NCBI GenBank assembly: GCA_000344275.1
Contig: AORU01000005.1
Span: forward strand, 62,001 to 126,000
DNA length: 64,000 bases
Source: Streptococcus oralis subsp. tigurinus AZ_3a
Lineage (GTDB): Bacteria > Bacillota > Bacilli > Lactobacillales > Streptococcaceae
Direction of reading: 5' to 3'
Under the pieces are notes generated by a model that ran no database searches, was not told the origin of the DNA, and was given only the letters and a program-made list of their open reading frames with translations. A program made the position numbers and the translations under genes. Shown piece after piece: positions 1 to 10,000 of this stretch (within the stretch, counting starts at the first letter, position 1; the number at the start of each line of letters is the position of its first letter).

Positions 1-1037
1 GCTGCTGGCAGGGCGGTCGGATCACTTCTCTCCACGGTTGCCTTGTAAGGTTCGTGGGTTTCGATATCCACACTCATAAGTGGTTTGTAGAGAGTCGGAA
101 TAGGTTTCATAACACCACGAACAACAATGGGTTGCCCATTGGTCATACCACCTTCGAAACCGCCCAGATTATTGGTACGACGAGTATAGCCGTCTTCTTT
201 AGACCAGAGAATTTCATCCATAACTTGGCTGCCTTTGCGGTAACCAGCTTCAAATCCAAGACCAAATTCCACCCCTTTAAAGGCATTGATAGAAACAACT
301 GCTTGGGCCAATCGCGCATCTAATTTTCTGTCCCATTGGACATAAGAGCCAAGACCAACTGGAACGCCTCCGACGACTGTCTCCACAACCCCACCGATGG
401 TATCACCGTCACGTTTGATTTGGTCAATATAGTCCTTGATTTCCTGTTCTCGTTCTTTGTTGACAATAGAAACTTCAGACTGGGCAGCTCGTTCCTTAAT
501 CTCTGCAACTGTCAGATTTTCAGGAACATCGATTTTCTTGCCACCAAAAACCACGACATGGTTGGCAATCTCCATATCCAGCTCAGCTAAGAGACGTTTA
601 GCTACTGCCCCAACTGCCACTCGCATGGTGGTTTCACGAGCTGATGAGCGCTCCAAAGAATTTCGCAAATCATCAAAACGGTACTTGATGCCCCCAACCA
701 AATCGGCATGACCGGGACGTGGATGGGTGATTTTCCGCTTACTTTTAAGGCGGTCTTCGATGTCTTCAGCAGACATGATATCCAGCCATTTCTGGTGGTC
801 CTTATTGATAACATCCATGGTAATGGGAGCCCCTGTCGTCTTCCCGTGACGAACGCCAGAAGTAAAGACAACCTGGTCACTCTCAATCTTCATACGACCG
901 CCTCGACCGTAGCCACCCTGACGGCGTTTAAGGTCTCCATTAATATCCTCAGCTGTCAAAGGAAGTCCAGCTGGAATTCCTTCAATAATAGCCGTCAGAC
1001 GAGGACCGTGTGATTCTCCTGCAGTTAAATATCTCAT
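1..1037 (-). CDS. aroC: chorismate synthase (3' end cut by window)
   Basis: AroC makes chorismate from 5-enolpyruvylshikimate-3-phosphate by anti-1,4 elimination of phosphate, using reduced FMN; it is the last step of the shared aromatic pathway in the cytoplasm. The reverse-strand frame opens with [12 protein letters not shown], the family N-terminal signature, and continues through [11 protein letters not shown] and HPRPGHADL, all typical of AroC. The ATG at 1037 has a good ribosome site (AAGGAG). About 345 residues are visible; the last 40 or so (family about 388) lie beyond base 1. It follows aroB by 9 bases and is the last visible gene of the aro operon. Identity is certain. Confidence 0.97.
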   Translation of the reverse strand, partial: MRYLTAGESHGPRLTAIIEGIPAGLPLTAEDINGDLKRRQGGYGRGGRMKIESDQVVFTSGVRHGKTTGAPITMDVINKDHQKWLDIMSAEDIEDRLKSKRKITHPRPGHADLVGGIKYRFDDLRNSLERSSARETTMRVAVGAVAKRLLAELDMEIANHVVVFGGKKIDVPENLTVAEIKERAAQSEVSIVNKEREQEIKDYIDQIKRDGDTIGGVVETVVGGVPVGLGSYVQWDRKLDARLAQAVVSINAFKGVEFGLGFEAGYRKGSQVMDEILWSKEDGYTRRTNNLGGFEGGMTNGQPIVVRGVMKPIPTLYKPLMSVDIETHEPYKATVERSDPTALPA

Positions 1038-1046
1038 ACGTTCTCC

Positions 1047-2114
1047 TTATTTTACCAAGTAGTCTTTCATCTCTTCCAGAGAAACTGGGTGAATGGTCGC
1101 TGAACCAAGCTCTGGCACCAAGACCAATTTCAAGGTGTTGCCACGTGCTTTCTTGTCATGAGTAAGTGCCTGATAGAGCTTGTCAACATCCCAGTTTTCA
1201 TAGTCAACAGGCAAGCCAAATTTCTGACACATCTCTGTGATGGACTGGGTTATTCCAGCTGGCATAAGGCCTTTTCCCTCAGCAACCTTGGAAATCTGTA
1301 CCATTCCCATAGCCACAGCTTCTCCATGCATGACCTTTCCATAACCAGCAGTCGCTTCGATAGCATGACCAATGGTGTGACCAAAATTGAGGTAAAGGCG
1401 AACACCGTTGTCCAACTCATCCTCTACCACCATCTTACGCTTCACCTGACAAGAATGTTCAATCAAAGTCTCCGCATGTTCCAGTATACTCTCAACAGAA
1501 CCATCCAGGTCCGTTAAGAGAGCCCACAGTTCTGGATCCTCAATCAAGCCGTACTTGATAACCTCACCCATCCCTTCAATCAACTCTCTTTTCCCGAGTG
1601 TTTCAAGGACAAGCGGATCAATCAGAACCCCATCCGGTTGGGCAAAAGTACCCACCATATTCTTAGCAAATGGAGTGTTAACACCTGTCTTTCCACCGAT
1701 AGAAGAATCAACCTGGGCTGTCAAACTAGTCGGAATCTGAACAAAGTGAATGCCCCGCATATAGGTAGAGGCCACAAAACCAGCCAGGTCTCCAACGACA
1801 CCACCACCAAGAGCCACAATCCCATCGCTACGAGTCAAACCTTGCTTGACTAGAAATTCATAGACCTTCTGAACAGTGGTTAAATTTTTTCGTTCTTCGC
1901 CTTCTAAAAAGTCAAAAACAGCTACCTGAAAACCAGCATCTTCTAGGCTGAGTTTAACCTTCTCTGCATAGAGAGAAGCTACATGGTTATCTGTCACAAT
2001 GACTACCTTTTGAGGTTGCCAGAGTTCTCGCAACCATTGACCAGCCTGAGCTAGACAACCTTTTTCAATCTGAATATCATAAGGATGATGAGGAATATCG
2101 ATTCTGATTTTCAT
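1047..2114 (-). CDS. aroB: 3-dehydroquinate synthase
   Basis: AroB is the NAD- and metal-dependent enzyme that cyclises DAHP to 3-dehydroquinate, the second step of the shikimate pathway. The 355-residue product is full length for the family. It has the NAD-binding stretch around residues 100-110 ([13 protein letters not shown]), the KTGVN motif near 143, and the metal-binding [10 protein letters not shown] region near 245 and HGEAVA near 264. The ATG at 2114 follows AAGGAG by a normal spacing. It sits between aroE (16 bases upstream) and aroC (9 bases downstream) in one transcript, which fits coordinated aromatic synthesis. Confidence 0.97.
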   Translation of the reverse strand: MKIRIDIPHHPYDIQIEKGCLAQAGQWLRELWQPQKVVIVTDNHVASLYAEKVKLSLEDAGFQVAVFDFLEGEERKNLTTVQKVYEFLVKQGLTRSDGIVALGGGVVGDLAGFVASTYMRGIHFVQIPTSLTAQVDSSIGGKTGVNTPFAKNMVGTFAQPDGVLIDPLVLETLGKRELIEGMGEVIKYGLIEDPELWALLTDLDGSVESILEHAETLIEHSCQVKRKMVVEDELDNGVRLYLNFGHTIGHAIEATAGYGKVMHGEAVAMGMVQISKVAEGKGLMPAGITQSITEMCQKFGLPVDYENWDVDKLYQALTHDKKARGNTLKLVLVPELGSATIHPVSLEEMKDYLVK

Positions 2115-2130
2115 AGTAGGGTCTCCTTTT

Positions 2131-2985
2131 TTATTGGTATTTTTCTGTTAAGGACTGCCAAATCTCATCTGTTGGCATTTCTTTACCTGTCCACAGTTGA
2201 AAAGCTTCAGCGGCTTGATAGAGCAACATCCCCAGACCATTGACGGCTGGATTGCCCTGACTTCTAGCCCATTTCAAAAACGGCGTCTCAAAGGGTTGGT
2301 AAATGATATCTGCAACCAAGAGATTCTCTGGCAAATTGATGCTTTCTGGAACTGGGGACGACTGCCCATCCATCCCCACACTGGTCGCATTGACTAGTAA
2401 GTGCGAATCGGCAATCCTTGCTTGCAGTTCAGAAAGATCTTCTAAAACATACAAGTCCACTTTAAATCCTGTTTGCTTCTGCAACTTGTCTAGGTAAGGT
2501 CTTGTTTTTTCCATGGAAGCTGAACGCACAAAGACAGAAATCTGACTGACGCCGTCCAAAATGGCTTGTGCCAAAATAGACTTAGCCGCACCACCTGCTC
2601 CCAGAATAGTCATTTTCTTATCCGAGATTGTAAAAGAAGGCAAGCTCTTAAAGAATCCCTTGCCATCTGTATTATATCCAATTAAAGTGCCATTATGATT
2701 GACAACAGTATTGACCGCCCCAATCAAACGAGCCTCATCACTCAACTCATCCAGATAAGGAATCACTTGCTCCTTGTAAGGCATAGACAGGTTGATTCCA
2801 AACATCTGGTAACGGCGAATATTGGCGACTGTTTCTGCCAAATCACCCGCTTCAATCTCCCAAGCTACATAGACACCATTCGTAGCTGTCGCCTCAAAGG
2901 CCCTATTATGGATGAAAGGTGAAATAGAGTGTTTGATGGGTTTTGCAACAACTGCAGCTAAACGTGTGTAGCCATCAAGCTTCAT
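2131..2985 (-). CDS. aroE: shikimate dehydrogenase (NADP+)
   Basis: AroE reduces 3-dehydroshikimate to shikimate with NADPH. The 284-residue product has the substrate-binding start ([13 protein letters not shown], residues 15-27), the catalytic Lys in NLSMPYKEQ near 71 and Asp in [15 protein letters not shown] near 105, and the dinucleotide-binding loop GAGGAAKSI near 130. It overlaps the 3' end of aroD by 11 bases, so the two genes are probably translationally coupled. Length and motifs are normal; no oddity seen. Confidence 0.97.
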   Translation of the reverse strand: MKLDGYTRLAAVVAKPIKHSISPFIHNRAFEATATNGVYVAWEIEAGDLAETVANIRRYQMFGINLSMPYKEQVIPYLDELSDEARLIGAVNTVVNHNGTLIGYNTDGKGFFKSLPSFTISDKKMTILGAGGAAKSILAQAILDGVSQISVFVRSASMEKTRPYLDKLQKQTGFKVDLYVLEDLSELQARIADSHLLVNATSVGMDGQSSPVPESINLPENLLVADIIYQPFETPFLKWARSQGNPAVNGLGMLLYQAAEAFQLWTGKEMPTDEIWQSLTEKYQ

Positions 2986-3652
2986 CCAAAATCTCCCTGA
3001 TTTTTTTCATGTTTGATAGAGAAATCTGACCTGGGGCACTCGCTTCATCCAGACTAGCAAATGACCAACTCGAACCCGTCACATCTGAAGTAATGCGCGA
3101 TACCTTGCCCATTTTCCCCATGGAAATGGTCACGTACTCTTGCTCAGGATTGAGTGTTTTAAATCCTCGTGTGTAGTTCATCAGGTCTAAAACATCCTGC
3201 TCCGTATGGGCCATAACTGATACCTTGACCACTTTTGGAGAGAGACTAGTCAACTCAGACAGGATTTCCATCATGTTTTCAGGTGTCTCTTGGAAATTAT
3301 GATAGCTCAATACGAGATTTGGAAAATCCAACATTTCCTCAAAAACGTCCTTGTAGCTGAAATACTCGAAATCTACATAATCCGGCTGATAGAGTTGAGT
3401 AACTTCCTTGATGATTTGAACATACTCTTCTGAAGAAAGTTCGATTTCTCCTCCCTCAGCGCGAGTCCGAAGGGTAAAGACAAGTTCACGTCCTGCAAAT
3501 TTCTCAAAGATAGCAGGTGCTACCTGTAAAATAGCGTCCTTTGCAAGAAAGTCCGCACGCCACTCAATGATATCGGCATCTTCATACCTAGTGGCATCCA
3601 GTTCTTGCGCTTCTTCTAAACTTCTTGGCATTACTGAGACTACTAATTTCAT
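2975..3652 (-). CDS. aroD: type I 3-dehydroquinate dehydratase
   Basis: AroD dehydrates 3-dehydroquinate to 3-dehydroshikimate by a Schiff-base mechanism (type I, class I aldolase fold). The product is 225 residues, the usual streptococcal length. Supporting motifs are EWRADFL (residues 30-36), the segment SYHNF near 115 with the conserved His, and the catalytic Lys in KVVKVSVMA near 142. Its ATG overlaps the TGA of the upstream methyltransferase gene (ATGA, 3649-3652) and its end overlaps aroE, so it lies inside a tightly packed operon. Confidence 0.96.
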   Translation of the reverse strand: MKLVVSVMPRSLEEAQELDATRYEDADIIEWRADFLAKDAILQVAPAIFEKFAGRELVFTLRTRAEGGEIELSSEEYVQIIKEVTQLYQPDYVDFEYFSYKDVFEEMLDFPNLVLSYHNFQETPENMMEILSELTSLSPKVVKVSVMAHTEQDVLDLMNYTRGFKTLNPEQEYVTISMGKMGKVSRITSDVTGSSWSFASLDEASAPGQISLSNMKKIREILDEA

Positions 3653-4812
3653 TTACTAACCTTCATACTAATCACCTTGAGGTAATTACTGCTTTCATCT
3701 TTTTTATTATAGGCAAAGTCTGCTGGAAGACCATATTGGTTTAAGATCTGATACCTTCTTCCAGCAAAACCTTTATCAATTTGTTCTGTAAATTTCTGGC
3801 GGGAAACATTGGCGGCATTAGTACTGGCAATGATAACGCCTCCCGGATTTAAAATCTCTAGACTCTGGGAAATCAACTTGTGATAGTCCTTCGCCACAGA
3901 AAATGTTTGTTTTTTATTGCGGGCAAAGCTAGGCGGATCAAGAACAATCACATCATAGGTCAAACCCTTTCGCTTGGCATACTTGAAATATTCAAAGACA
4001 TCCATAACGATAAAACGGTGATTGTCCGTGCTGAATCCATTTGCTTGAAAATGAGCTTCTGATAGCTCTCTCGACCGTTTGGCCAAGTCGACAGAAGTCG
4101 TCTCACTCGCGCCTCCCATAGCTGCAGCAACAGAAAAGGCAGCCGTATAGGAAAACATATTGAGCAAGGATTTGCCCATGGCTAGACCGTCAACCAGACT
4201 TCCACGAACCTCATGCTGGTCTAGGAAAATCCCTGTCATCAAGCCATCATTCATAAAGACTTGATAGAGCACGCCATTCTCAAGAACAGTAAAATAGCCT
4301 GGCGCTTCCTCACCATAAACATGGGCAGACTCGTAATCTAGACCTTTAAAACGAATCTTTTCGTACGCTCCCAAGACCTCAGGAAAAACTTCCTTAAAAG
4401 CCTTTACTATCAGCTTACGAATCTGGTAAACAAACGAGTTGTACCACGAAAAGACAGCATAATCTCCGTAGAGATCAACAGTCAGGCCACCAAAACCATC
4501 CCCCTCTTGGTTAAAAAGGCGAAAGGCAGTGGTCAAGTCATCCTGATAATAAGGTTTTCTAGCTCTCTTGGCCTTACGAAACAGAGCTTCAAAAAAGATT
4601 TGGTTAAAGCTAACCTTTTCCTTACTGACCATCCAGCCGATGCCTTTGTTTTGCTGAGAAAGATAGGCACTTCCTAAAAACTTCCCGTCTTGACTAAGAA
4701 CTTCTACTGCCTGATCCGTTAGACCAATATCTCTTAAATCACTTGCTTCCAAAAGAACTAGACCCTTAGCTAGCTTTTTTTCAACACGTCTGCTGACCCT
4801 AATCCTATTCAT
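3649..4812 (-). CDS. class I rRNA large-subunit methyltransferase, RlmI-like
   Basis: This 387-residue protein has an N-terminal PUA-like RNA-binding domain (about 1-75), a linker domain, and a C-terminal Rossmann methyltransferase with a [11 protein letters not shown] motif near 220 and the DPPSFAR motif near 300, as in the RlmI/YwbD family of cytosine-C5 23S rRNA methyltransferases. I chose the ATG at 4812, not one 36 bases upstream, because the protein family starts at MNRIRVSR and a strong -10 box lies between the two. That start has no ribosome site and sits 7 bases after the -10 box, so the mRNA is probably leaderless. It heads the aro operon. The exact target base cannot be read from sequence. 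Confidence 0.9.
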   Translation of the reverse strand: MNRIRVSRRVEKKLAKGLVLLEASDLRDIGLTDQAVEVLSQDGKFLGSAYLSQQNKGIGWMVSKEKVSFNQIFFEALFRKAKRARKPYYQDDLTTAFRLFNQEGDGFGGLTVDLYGDYAVFSWYNSFVYQIRKLIVKAFKEVFPEVLGAYEKIRFKGLDYESAHVYGEEAPGYFTVLENGVLYQVFMNDGLMTGIFLDQHEVRGSLVDGLAMGKSLLNMFSYTAAFSVAAAMGGASETTSVDLAKRSRELSEAHFQANGFSTDNHRFIVMDVFEYFKYAKRKGLTYDVIVLDPPSFARNKKQTFSVAKDYHKLISQSLEILNPGGVIIASTNAANVSRQKFTEQIDKGFAGRRYQILNQYGLPADFAYNKKDESSNYLKVISMKVSK

Positions 4813-4819
4813 AGCTACT

Positions 4820-4848
4820 ATTATAGCAAATTTTATGACAATTCTCAA
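4820..4848 (-). promoter_or_regulatory. Extended -10 promoter of the rRNA methyltransferase-aro operon, leaderless start
   Basis: On the reverse strand, TTGAGA (4843-4848), 17 bases, then TGCTATAAT with the -10 hexamer at 4820-4825. Seven bases then lead directly to the ATG at 4812. Transcription should start on or next to the A of the start codon. No Shine-Dalgarno sequence is present. Confidence 0.75.
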
Positions 4849-5012
4849 AAAAGAAACCGCTTATCCATTTTTACTTTAGTTTACTAAGTGCCATTTTTGT
4901 TAAAATAAGTTTACTCAATTTATTTTTTCCCCTAAACATTCTTTTTCTAGCAATGGGAAGGAAATAGTGTCTTTAAAAATAGACAATTCTAGAAATGAGT
5001 ATAGAAAATTGC

Positions 5013-5049
5013 GCAAACGTTTGCCTGGTGTTAAACTTTATGGTAGAAT
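5013..5049 (+). promoter_or_regulatory. cre-overlapped promoter of the alpha-amylase gene
   Basis: The palindrome GCAAACGTTTGC (5013-5024) resembles a CcpA cre site and overlaps a -35 hexamer TTGCCT (5021-5026). After a 17-base spacer comes the -10 hexamer TAGAAT (5044-5049). A repressor bound there would block RNA polymerase, as expected for glucose repression of a starch or glycogen enzyme. The rest of 4849-5082 holds only AT-rich spacer. Confidence 0.75.
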
Positions 5050-5082
5050 ATAACTCATCATTGATAAGCAAGAGGAAAAACA

Positions 5083-6531
5083 ATGCAAAATCAGACACTT
5101 ATGCAATACTTTGAGTGGTATCTGCCCCACGACGGCCAACACTGGACGCGACTGACAAAAGACGCAGAGCATCTAGCAAACCTTGGTATCAGCCATGTCT
5201 GGATGCCACCTGCCTTCAAGGCAACCAACGAAAAAGATGTCGGCTATGGTGTTTACGATCTTTTTGACCTAGGTGAATTTCACCAAAAAGGGACTATCCG
5301 TACCAAGTATGGGTTTAAAGAAGACTATCTTCAAGCCATTCAAGCCTTAAAGGCTCAGGGAATTCGACCTATGGCCGATGTGGTGCTCAATCACAAGGCT
5401 GCAGCCGATCACATGGAATCCTTTCAAGTTATTGAAGTGGACCCTGAGGACCGTACCGTTCAACTAAGCGAGCCCTTCACTATCAATGGCTGGACTCACT
5501 TTACTTTCGATGGTCGTCAAAATACCTACAATGACTTCCACTGGCACTGGTACCACTTTACAGGTACAGACTACGATGCCAAACGTCGCAAGTCTGGCAT
5601 TTACCTGATCCAAGGAGACAATAAAGGTTGGGCAAATGAGGAATTGGTCGATAACGAAAACGGAAACTACGACTACCTCATGTACGCTGACCTAGACTTT
5701 AAGCATCCTGAAGTCATCCAAAATATCTATGACTGGGCTGACTGGTTCATGGAAACGACTGGTATAGCTGGTTTTCGCTTGGATGCTGTCAAGCACATTG
5801 ACTCTTTCTTTATGCGCAATTTCATCCGCGATATGAAGGAAAAATACGGTCAAGATTTCTATGTTTTTGGTGAATTTTGGAATCCAGATAAAGAAGCCAA
5901 TCTAGACTACCTTGAAAAAACAGAAGAACGCTTTGACCTTGTCGATGTTCGTCTCCACCAGAATCTCTTTGAAGCCAGTCAAGCTGGAGCAAATTACGAC
6001 CTTCGTGGCATTTTCACAGATAGCTTGGTTGAACTAAAACCCGATAAGGCTGTGACCTTTGTCGACAACCATGATACCCAACGAGGTCAAGCCCTTGAGT
6101 CTACTGTTGAAGAATGGTTCAAACCAGCAGCCTATGCCCTTATTCTATTACGCCAAGATGGTCTTCCATGTGTCTTTTACGGAGACTATTATGGCATTTC
6201 AGGGCAATATGCTCAACAAGATTTCAAAGAAGTTCTTGATCGTCTCCTAGCCATCCGAAAAGACAGGGCCTATGGAGAGCAAACAGACTACTTTGACGAT
6301 GCCAACTGTATCGGATGGGTTCGTTCAGGTGCTGAACATCAATCCCCAATCGCAGTCTTGATTTCAAATGACCAAGAAAACAGCAAGACTATGTTTGTCG
6401 GGCAAGAATGGGCTGACCAAACCTTTGTTGATCTCCTTGAAAATCATCCAACACAAGTTACAATCAATGCTGACGGTTATGGAGAATTTCCAGTAGCAGC
6501 GGGTTCAGTCAGTGTCTGGACAGCAAAATAA
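5083..6531 (+). CDS. amyA: cytoplasmic alpha-amylase, GH13
   Basis: The 482-residue protein hydrolyses alpha-1,4-glucan bonds in maltodextrin or glycogen. It lacks a signal peptide, so it acts in the cytoplasm. GH13 landmarks are clear: DVVLNH (residues 99-104), GFRLDAVKH with nucleophile D234, FGEFW with acid/base E264, and FVDNHD with D331. Length matches the bacterial intracellular amylase group (E. coli AmyA 495). The ATG follows an AGAGGA ribosome site. It stands alone, with its own cre-controlled promoter and a terminator just after the stop; it converges on alaS. Confidence 0.94.
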   Translation: MQNQTLMQYFEWYLPHDGQHWTRLTKDAEHLANLGISHVWMPPAFKATNEKDVGYGVYDLFDLGEFHQKGTIRTKYGFKEDYLQAIQALKAQGIRPMADVVLNHKAAADHMESFQVIEVDPEDRTVQLSEPFTINGWTHFTFDGRQNTYNDFHWHWYHFTGTDYDAKRRKSGIYLIQGDNKGWANEELVDNENGNYDYLMYADLDFKHPEVIQNIYDWADWFMETTGIAGFRLDAVKHIDSFFMRNFIRDMKEKYGQDFYVFGEFWNPDKEANLDYLEKTEERFDLVDVRLHQNLFEASQAGANYDLRGIFTDSLVELKPDKAVTFVDNHDTQRGQALESTVEEWFKPAAYALILLRQDGLPCVFYGDYYGISGQYAQQDFKEVLDRLLAIRKDRAYGEQTDYFDDANCIGWVRSGAEHQSPIAVLISNDQENSKTMFVGQEWADQTFVDLLENHPTQVTINADGYGEFPVAAGSVSVWTAK

Positions 6532-6548
6532 ACCTATCAGTTACAAGT

Positions 6549-6574
6549 CAAATCCAACCGGATTTGGCTTTTTT
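6549..6574 (+). terminator. Rho-independent terminator of the amylase gene
   Basis: CAAATCC and GGATTTG form a 7-pair stem with loop AACC, followed by GCTTTTTTG. It begins 17 bases after the amylase stop codon. Confidence 0.85.
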
Positions 6575-6579
6575 GTATG

Positions 6580-6610
6580 CACAAAAAGACCTACCCAAAT
6601 GGATAGATCT
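6580..6610 (-). terminator. Rho-independent terminator of alaS
   Basis: On the reverse strand, AGATCTATCC and GGGTAGGTCT pair over 10 positions (two G-U) around loop ATTT, then TTTTTG. It starts 9 bases past the alaS stop and lies back to back with the amylase terminator. Confidence 0.85.
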
Positions 6611-6618
6611 TTGCTTGA

Positions 6619-9237
6619 TTACAATTTACCTGCTACTGCATCCAAGAGTTCCTGGATTTTCGCTTGGTTGCTTCCTCCTGCCATGGCCATGTCTGGTTTA
6701 CCACCACCACGTCCATCGACGATTGGAGCCAATTCTTTGACAAGGTTTCCTGCATGCACATCTTTTGTCTTGCTAGCTACAAGAACATTGACTTTGTCAC
6801 CGATAGCGGCGACTAGGACAAGCACATCAGAGTAGTCTTTTTGTTTCCAGTTATCCGCAAAGGTACGAAGGGCACCTGCATCTGATACAGATACTTGGCT
6901 AGCAATGTAACGGTGACCGTTTGCTTCTTGAATATTCTTAAAGACATCGCCTGCTGCCGCTGCCGCTACTTTTTCTTTCAACTCAGCATTTTCTTTTTGG
7001 AGCTGACGAAGTTGTTCTTGAAGTCCTTCAACCTTATGAGGTACTTCTTTTAGTTGAGGCGCTTTCAAGGTTGCTGCGACGGCTTTCAGAGCATCTTCTT
7101 GTTCGCGGTAGGCTTCAAAGGCTTCCTCACCAGTCACTGCCAAGATACGGCGAGTTCCTGAACCGATCCCTTCTTCTTTGACAATCTTGAAGAGGCCAAT
7201 TTCAGAAGTGTTACCTACGTGGGTACCACCACAAAGTTCCACTGAGTAGTCACCAATCGTAACAACACGAACTTCTTTACCGTATTTCTCACCAAAGAGG
7301 GCCATAGCTCCCATTTCTTTAGCAGTATCAATATCCGTCTCAACAGTCTTGATAGCAATTGCTTCCCAGATTTTCTCATTGACTTGCTGTTCAATGGCGC
7401 GCAATTCTTCAGGAGTTACTGCTTGGAAGTGTGTGAAGTCAAAGCGAAGGAATTCGACTTCGTTAAGGGATCCTGCTTGTGTCGCATGGTTTCCAAGGAT
7501 ATTGTGAAGGGCTGCATGGAGCAAGTGAGTTGCTGTGTGGTTTTTCATGACACAGTGACGGCGATTGGTGTCGATAGCCAATGTGTATTCTTGGTTCAAA
7601 GTAAGCGGTGCAAGAACCTCAACCGTATGAAGAGCTTGTCCATTTGGCGTTTTTTGAACATCTGTCACTGTAGCTACACGGTTTCCAGCAGCATCCAAGA
7701 TTTGACCATGGTCAGCTACTTGTCCACCCATTTCAGCGTAGAATGGTGTTTCCGCAAAGACAAGAGAAGCAGTTCCTTCTGAAACAGCTTCAACTTCAGC
7801 ATTGTCCGCTACGATAGCCACCAACTTAGAAGGCAATTGACTGGCATTGTAGTTGAAGACACTTCCCACTGTGATATTTTGAAGGGTTTCATTTTGCATT
7901 CCCATTGAGCCCCCTTTGACAGCTGACGCACGCGCACGTTCTTGCTGCTCTTTCATGGCTGCTTCAAAACCTTCACGGTCTACAGTCATACCAGCTTCAT
8001 CAGCGATTTCTTCCGTCAACTCCACTGGGAATCCGTAAGTATCGTAGAGTTTGAAGACATCTTGCCCCGCGATAACGTTTTGACCTTTCGCTTTCAAATC
8101 AGCTACAATGGTTTCTGCAAAGTGTTGACCTGAATGAAGGGTACGGGCAAATGATTCTTCTTCGCTCTTAACGATTTTCTCGATAAAGTCACGTTTTTCA
8201 AGCACTTCTGGGTAGTAGCTTTCCATGATTTTTCCAACAGTTGGAACGAGTTTGTAAAGGAAAGGCTCGTTGATGCCCAATTTTTGACCGTGCATAGACG
8301 CGCGACGGAGGAGACGGCGAAGGACATAACCACGACCTTCATTTCCAGGAAGGGCACCATCACCGATGGCAAATGAAAGAGAACGAATATGGTCCGCAAT
8401 GACCTTAAAGCTCATGTTATCGCCATCTTGGTCGTAGACCTTACCTGACAATTTCTCAACTTCACGAATGATTGGCATGAAGAGGTCTGTTTCAAAGTTT
8501 GTCTTAGCCCCTTGGATAACTGCCACCAAACGCTCCAAACCAGCGCCCGTATCAATGTTCTTGTGTGGCAATTCCTTGTACTCGCTACGAGGAACAGCAG
8601 GATCAGCGTTGAATTGTGACAAAACGATGTTCCAGATTTCGATGTAACGGTCGTTTTCGATATCCTCTGCAAGCAGACGAATACCGATGTTTTCTGGGTC
8701 AAATGCTTCTCCACGGTCAAAGAAGATTTCTGTATCAGGTCCAGAAGGTCCCGCACCAATTTCCCAGAAGTTATCTTCGATTGGGATCAAGTGGCTTGGA
8801 TCCACTCCTACTTCAATCCAGCGGTTGTAAGAATCTTTATCGTCTGGATAGTAGGTCATGTAGAGTTTTTCAGCAGGGAAGTCAAACCACTCAGGGCTTG
8901 TCAAAAGCTCATAAGCCCAAGTGATAGCTTCATCACGGAAGTAATCACCGATAGAGAAGTTCCCCAACATTTCAAACATGGTATGGTGACGCGCAGTCTT
9001 CCCGACATTTTCGATGTCGTTGGTACGGATAGCTTTTTGCGCATTGGTGATACGTGGATTTTCAGGGATAATAGTCCCGTCAAAGTATTTCTTGAGGGTA
9101 GCAACCCCTGAGTTAATCCACAAAAGAGTTGGGTCGTTTACTGGAACCAAGCTGACTGATGGTTCTACAGAGTGGCCTTTGCTTGCCCAGAAATCTAGCC
9201 ACATTTGGCGAACTTGAGCACTAGATAGTTGTTTCAT
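6619..9237 (-). CDS. alaS: alanyl-tRNA synthetase
   Basis: AlaS charges tRNA-Ala with alanine. The 872-residue product has the class II catalytic core at the N-terminus (motif 1 near 25-60, motif 2 and motif 3 with [15 protein letters not shown] near 300-315), the editing domain with the zinc ligands HTATH (near 565-569) and CGGTH (near 669-673), and a C-terminal C-Ala domain with the glycine-rich [15 protein letters not shown] near 845. Length is standard. It lies 20 bases after a LURP-one-like gene, and both are downstream of an alanine-type T-box leader, so synthesis should rise when uncharged tRNA-Ala accumulates. Confidence 0.98.
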   Translation of the reverse strand: MKQLSSAQVRQMWLDFWASKGHSVEPSVSLVPVNDPTLLWINSGVATLKKYFDGTIIPENPRITNAQKAIRTNDIENVGKTARHHTMFEMLGNFSIGDYFRDEAITWAYELLTSPEWFDFPAEKLYMTYYPDDKDSYNRWIEVGVDPSHLIPIEDNFWEIGAGPSGPDTEIFFDRGEAFDPENIGIRLLAEDIENDRYIEIWNIVLSQFNADPAVPRSEYKELPHKNIDTGAGLERLVAVIQGAKTNFETDLFMPIIREVEKLSGKVYDQDGDNMSFKVIADHIRSLSFAIGDGALPGNEGRGYVLRRLLRRASMHGQKLGINEPFLYKLVPTVGKIMESYYPEVLEKRDFIEKIVKSEEESFARTLHSGQHFAETIVADLKAKGQNVIAGQDVFKLYDTYGFPVELTEEIADEAGMTVDREGFEAAMKEQQERARASAVKGGSMGMQNETLQNITVGSVFNYNASQLPSKLVAIVADNAEVEAVSEGTASLVFAETPFYAEMGGQVADHGQILDAAGNRVATVTDVQKTPNGQALHTVEVLAPLTLNQEYTLAIDTNRRHCVMKNHTATHLLHAALHNILGNHATQAGSLNEVEFLRFDFTHFQAVTPEELRAIEQQVNEKIWEAIAIKTVETDIDTAKEMGAMALFGEKYGKEVRVVTIGDYSVELCGGTHVGNTSEIGLFKIVKEEGIGSGTRRILAVTGEEAFEAYREQEDALKAVAATLKAPQLKEVPHKVEGLQEQLRQLQKENAELKEKVAAAAAGDVFKNIQEANGHRYIASQVSVSDAGALRTFADNWKQKDYSDVLVLVAAIGDKVNVLVASKTKDVHAGNLVKELAPIVDGRGGGKPDMAMAGGSNQAKIQELLDAVAGKL

Positions 9238-9257
9238 AATATCTCCTTATTACTTGT

Positions 9258-9743
9258 TTAATTTGATTGGCTTTCCAGCATTTCCACATAGTCAATCGCG
9301 ACACAGAGGGAAATGACCAGGTCTGCATAAGAGTCTTCATAGACGGTTACGGTGTAAGTTGAGGTCAAATGGAAAATCTCTTTCCGAATCTCGGCGACAA
9401 GCTGATCGCGGTCATCCAACAATTTGAAATTCAAATCCCAGATATTACCCTCGATACGAAGCCCGAAATCATCAAACTCATACTTATCTCGAAAGAAAGT
9501 CAACTTCTTACGAATGACGAAATTGGAACCGTTTCGTAGCTGAATAGTAAAACGAGGAAGCAAGGTGAAAAATTCTTTACTAATCTCACTGACTTGCTCA
9601 CCATAGGCGTCATAGATGGTAAAGGTCTTAGGAATTTGGAAGAAAGAGCCCTCCACCTGATAGTTCACTACTCCTCTATCATCCTTGATATCGAAGCGTT
9701 CGCCCCCAAGACGAAACTTTTGTTTCACGAGAAATGTCTTCAT
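9258..9743 (-). CDS. LURP-one-related (LOR / YxjI-like) protein
   Basis: A 161-residue protein made almost wholly of beta strands, beginning MKTFLVKQKFRLGG and containing FTIYDAYGEQV and FRDKYEFDDFGLRIEG, which fits the LURP-one-related / tubby-like fold (YxjI family in bacteria). Its function is not established. I chose the ATG at 9743 because GGAGGTG lies 4 bases upstream; an in-frame TTG at 9755 lies inside that ribosome site. There is no signal peptide or membrane segment. It is the first gene after the T-box leader and precedes alaS by 20 bases, so it should respond to alanine-tRNA charging together with alaS. Confidence 0.85.
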   Translation of the reverse strand: MKTFLVKQKFRLGGERFDIKDDRGVVNYQVEGSFFQIPKTFTIYDAYGEQVSEISKEFFTLLPRFTIQLRNGSNFVIRKKLTFFRDKYEFDDFGLRIEGNIWDLNFKLLDDRDQLVAEIRKEIFHLTSTYTVTVYEDSYADLVISLCVAIDYVEMLESQSN

Positions 9744-9750
9744 AAACACC

Positions 9751-9936
9751 TCCAAAAATCAAAAGACAAGCTCACATCACGAAGGGCGAAAAACCGCGGT
9801 ACCACCTTCATTCAATGAACTTGTCATTCTCTTATTCTTATGCAATTGTCTGATTGAGTAGCATGACTTCCTAGCTTAGATGGCTCGCAGCACCGCCATT
9901 TCTCTGGACTAAGATGACAGAAAATCAATTCTCAAC
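9751..9936 (-). promoter_or_regulatory. T-box riboswitch leader (alanine-type) of the LOR gene-alaS transcript
   Basis: The reverse strand holds the conserved T-box AAGGTGGTACCGCG at 9795-9808. A terminator stem GACAAG...CTTGTC (about 9765-9830) followed by TTTTGATTTTT overlaps it, so the antiterminator and terminator are mutually exclusive. The upstream part contains a stem I-like segment (GGCGGTGCTGCGAGCC, around 9883-9898) and then TAAGCTAGG, whose GCT is my candidate alanine specifier codon. The downstream alaS gene supports this specificity. T-box identity is firm; the exact specifier position is inferred. Confidence 0.92.
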
Positions 9937-9942
9937 TTTCTT

Positions 9943-9971
9943 ATTATATCGTTTTTTGGGTTCTGCGTCAA
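9943..9971 (-). promoter_or_regulatory. Promoter of the T-box leader
   Basis: TTGACG (9966-9971), 17-base spacer, TATAAT (9943-9948) on the reverse strand: a near-consensus sigma-A promoter. Transcription should start near 9936. It lies directly downstream of potD, with no clear terminator between. Confidence 0.85.
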
Positions 9972-10000
9972 CTGGGAAAGCTGACAAGAAAGCATATCTT

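Noticed and set aside
1158-1517. 119-codon forward frame inside aroB
   Set aside because: Antisense to the conserved metal-binding region of AroB; no start signals.
4849-5012. Repeated AGTTTACT words in the gap before the amylase gene as an operator
   Set aside because: Short AT-rich words with no fixed spacing to a promoter; no known motif fits.
7384-7782. 132-codon forward frame inside alaS
   Set aside because: Antisense to the conserved editing domain of AlaS; composition unlike a real protein and no start signals.
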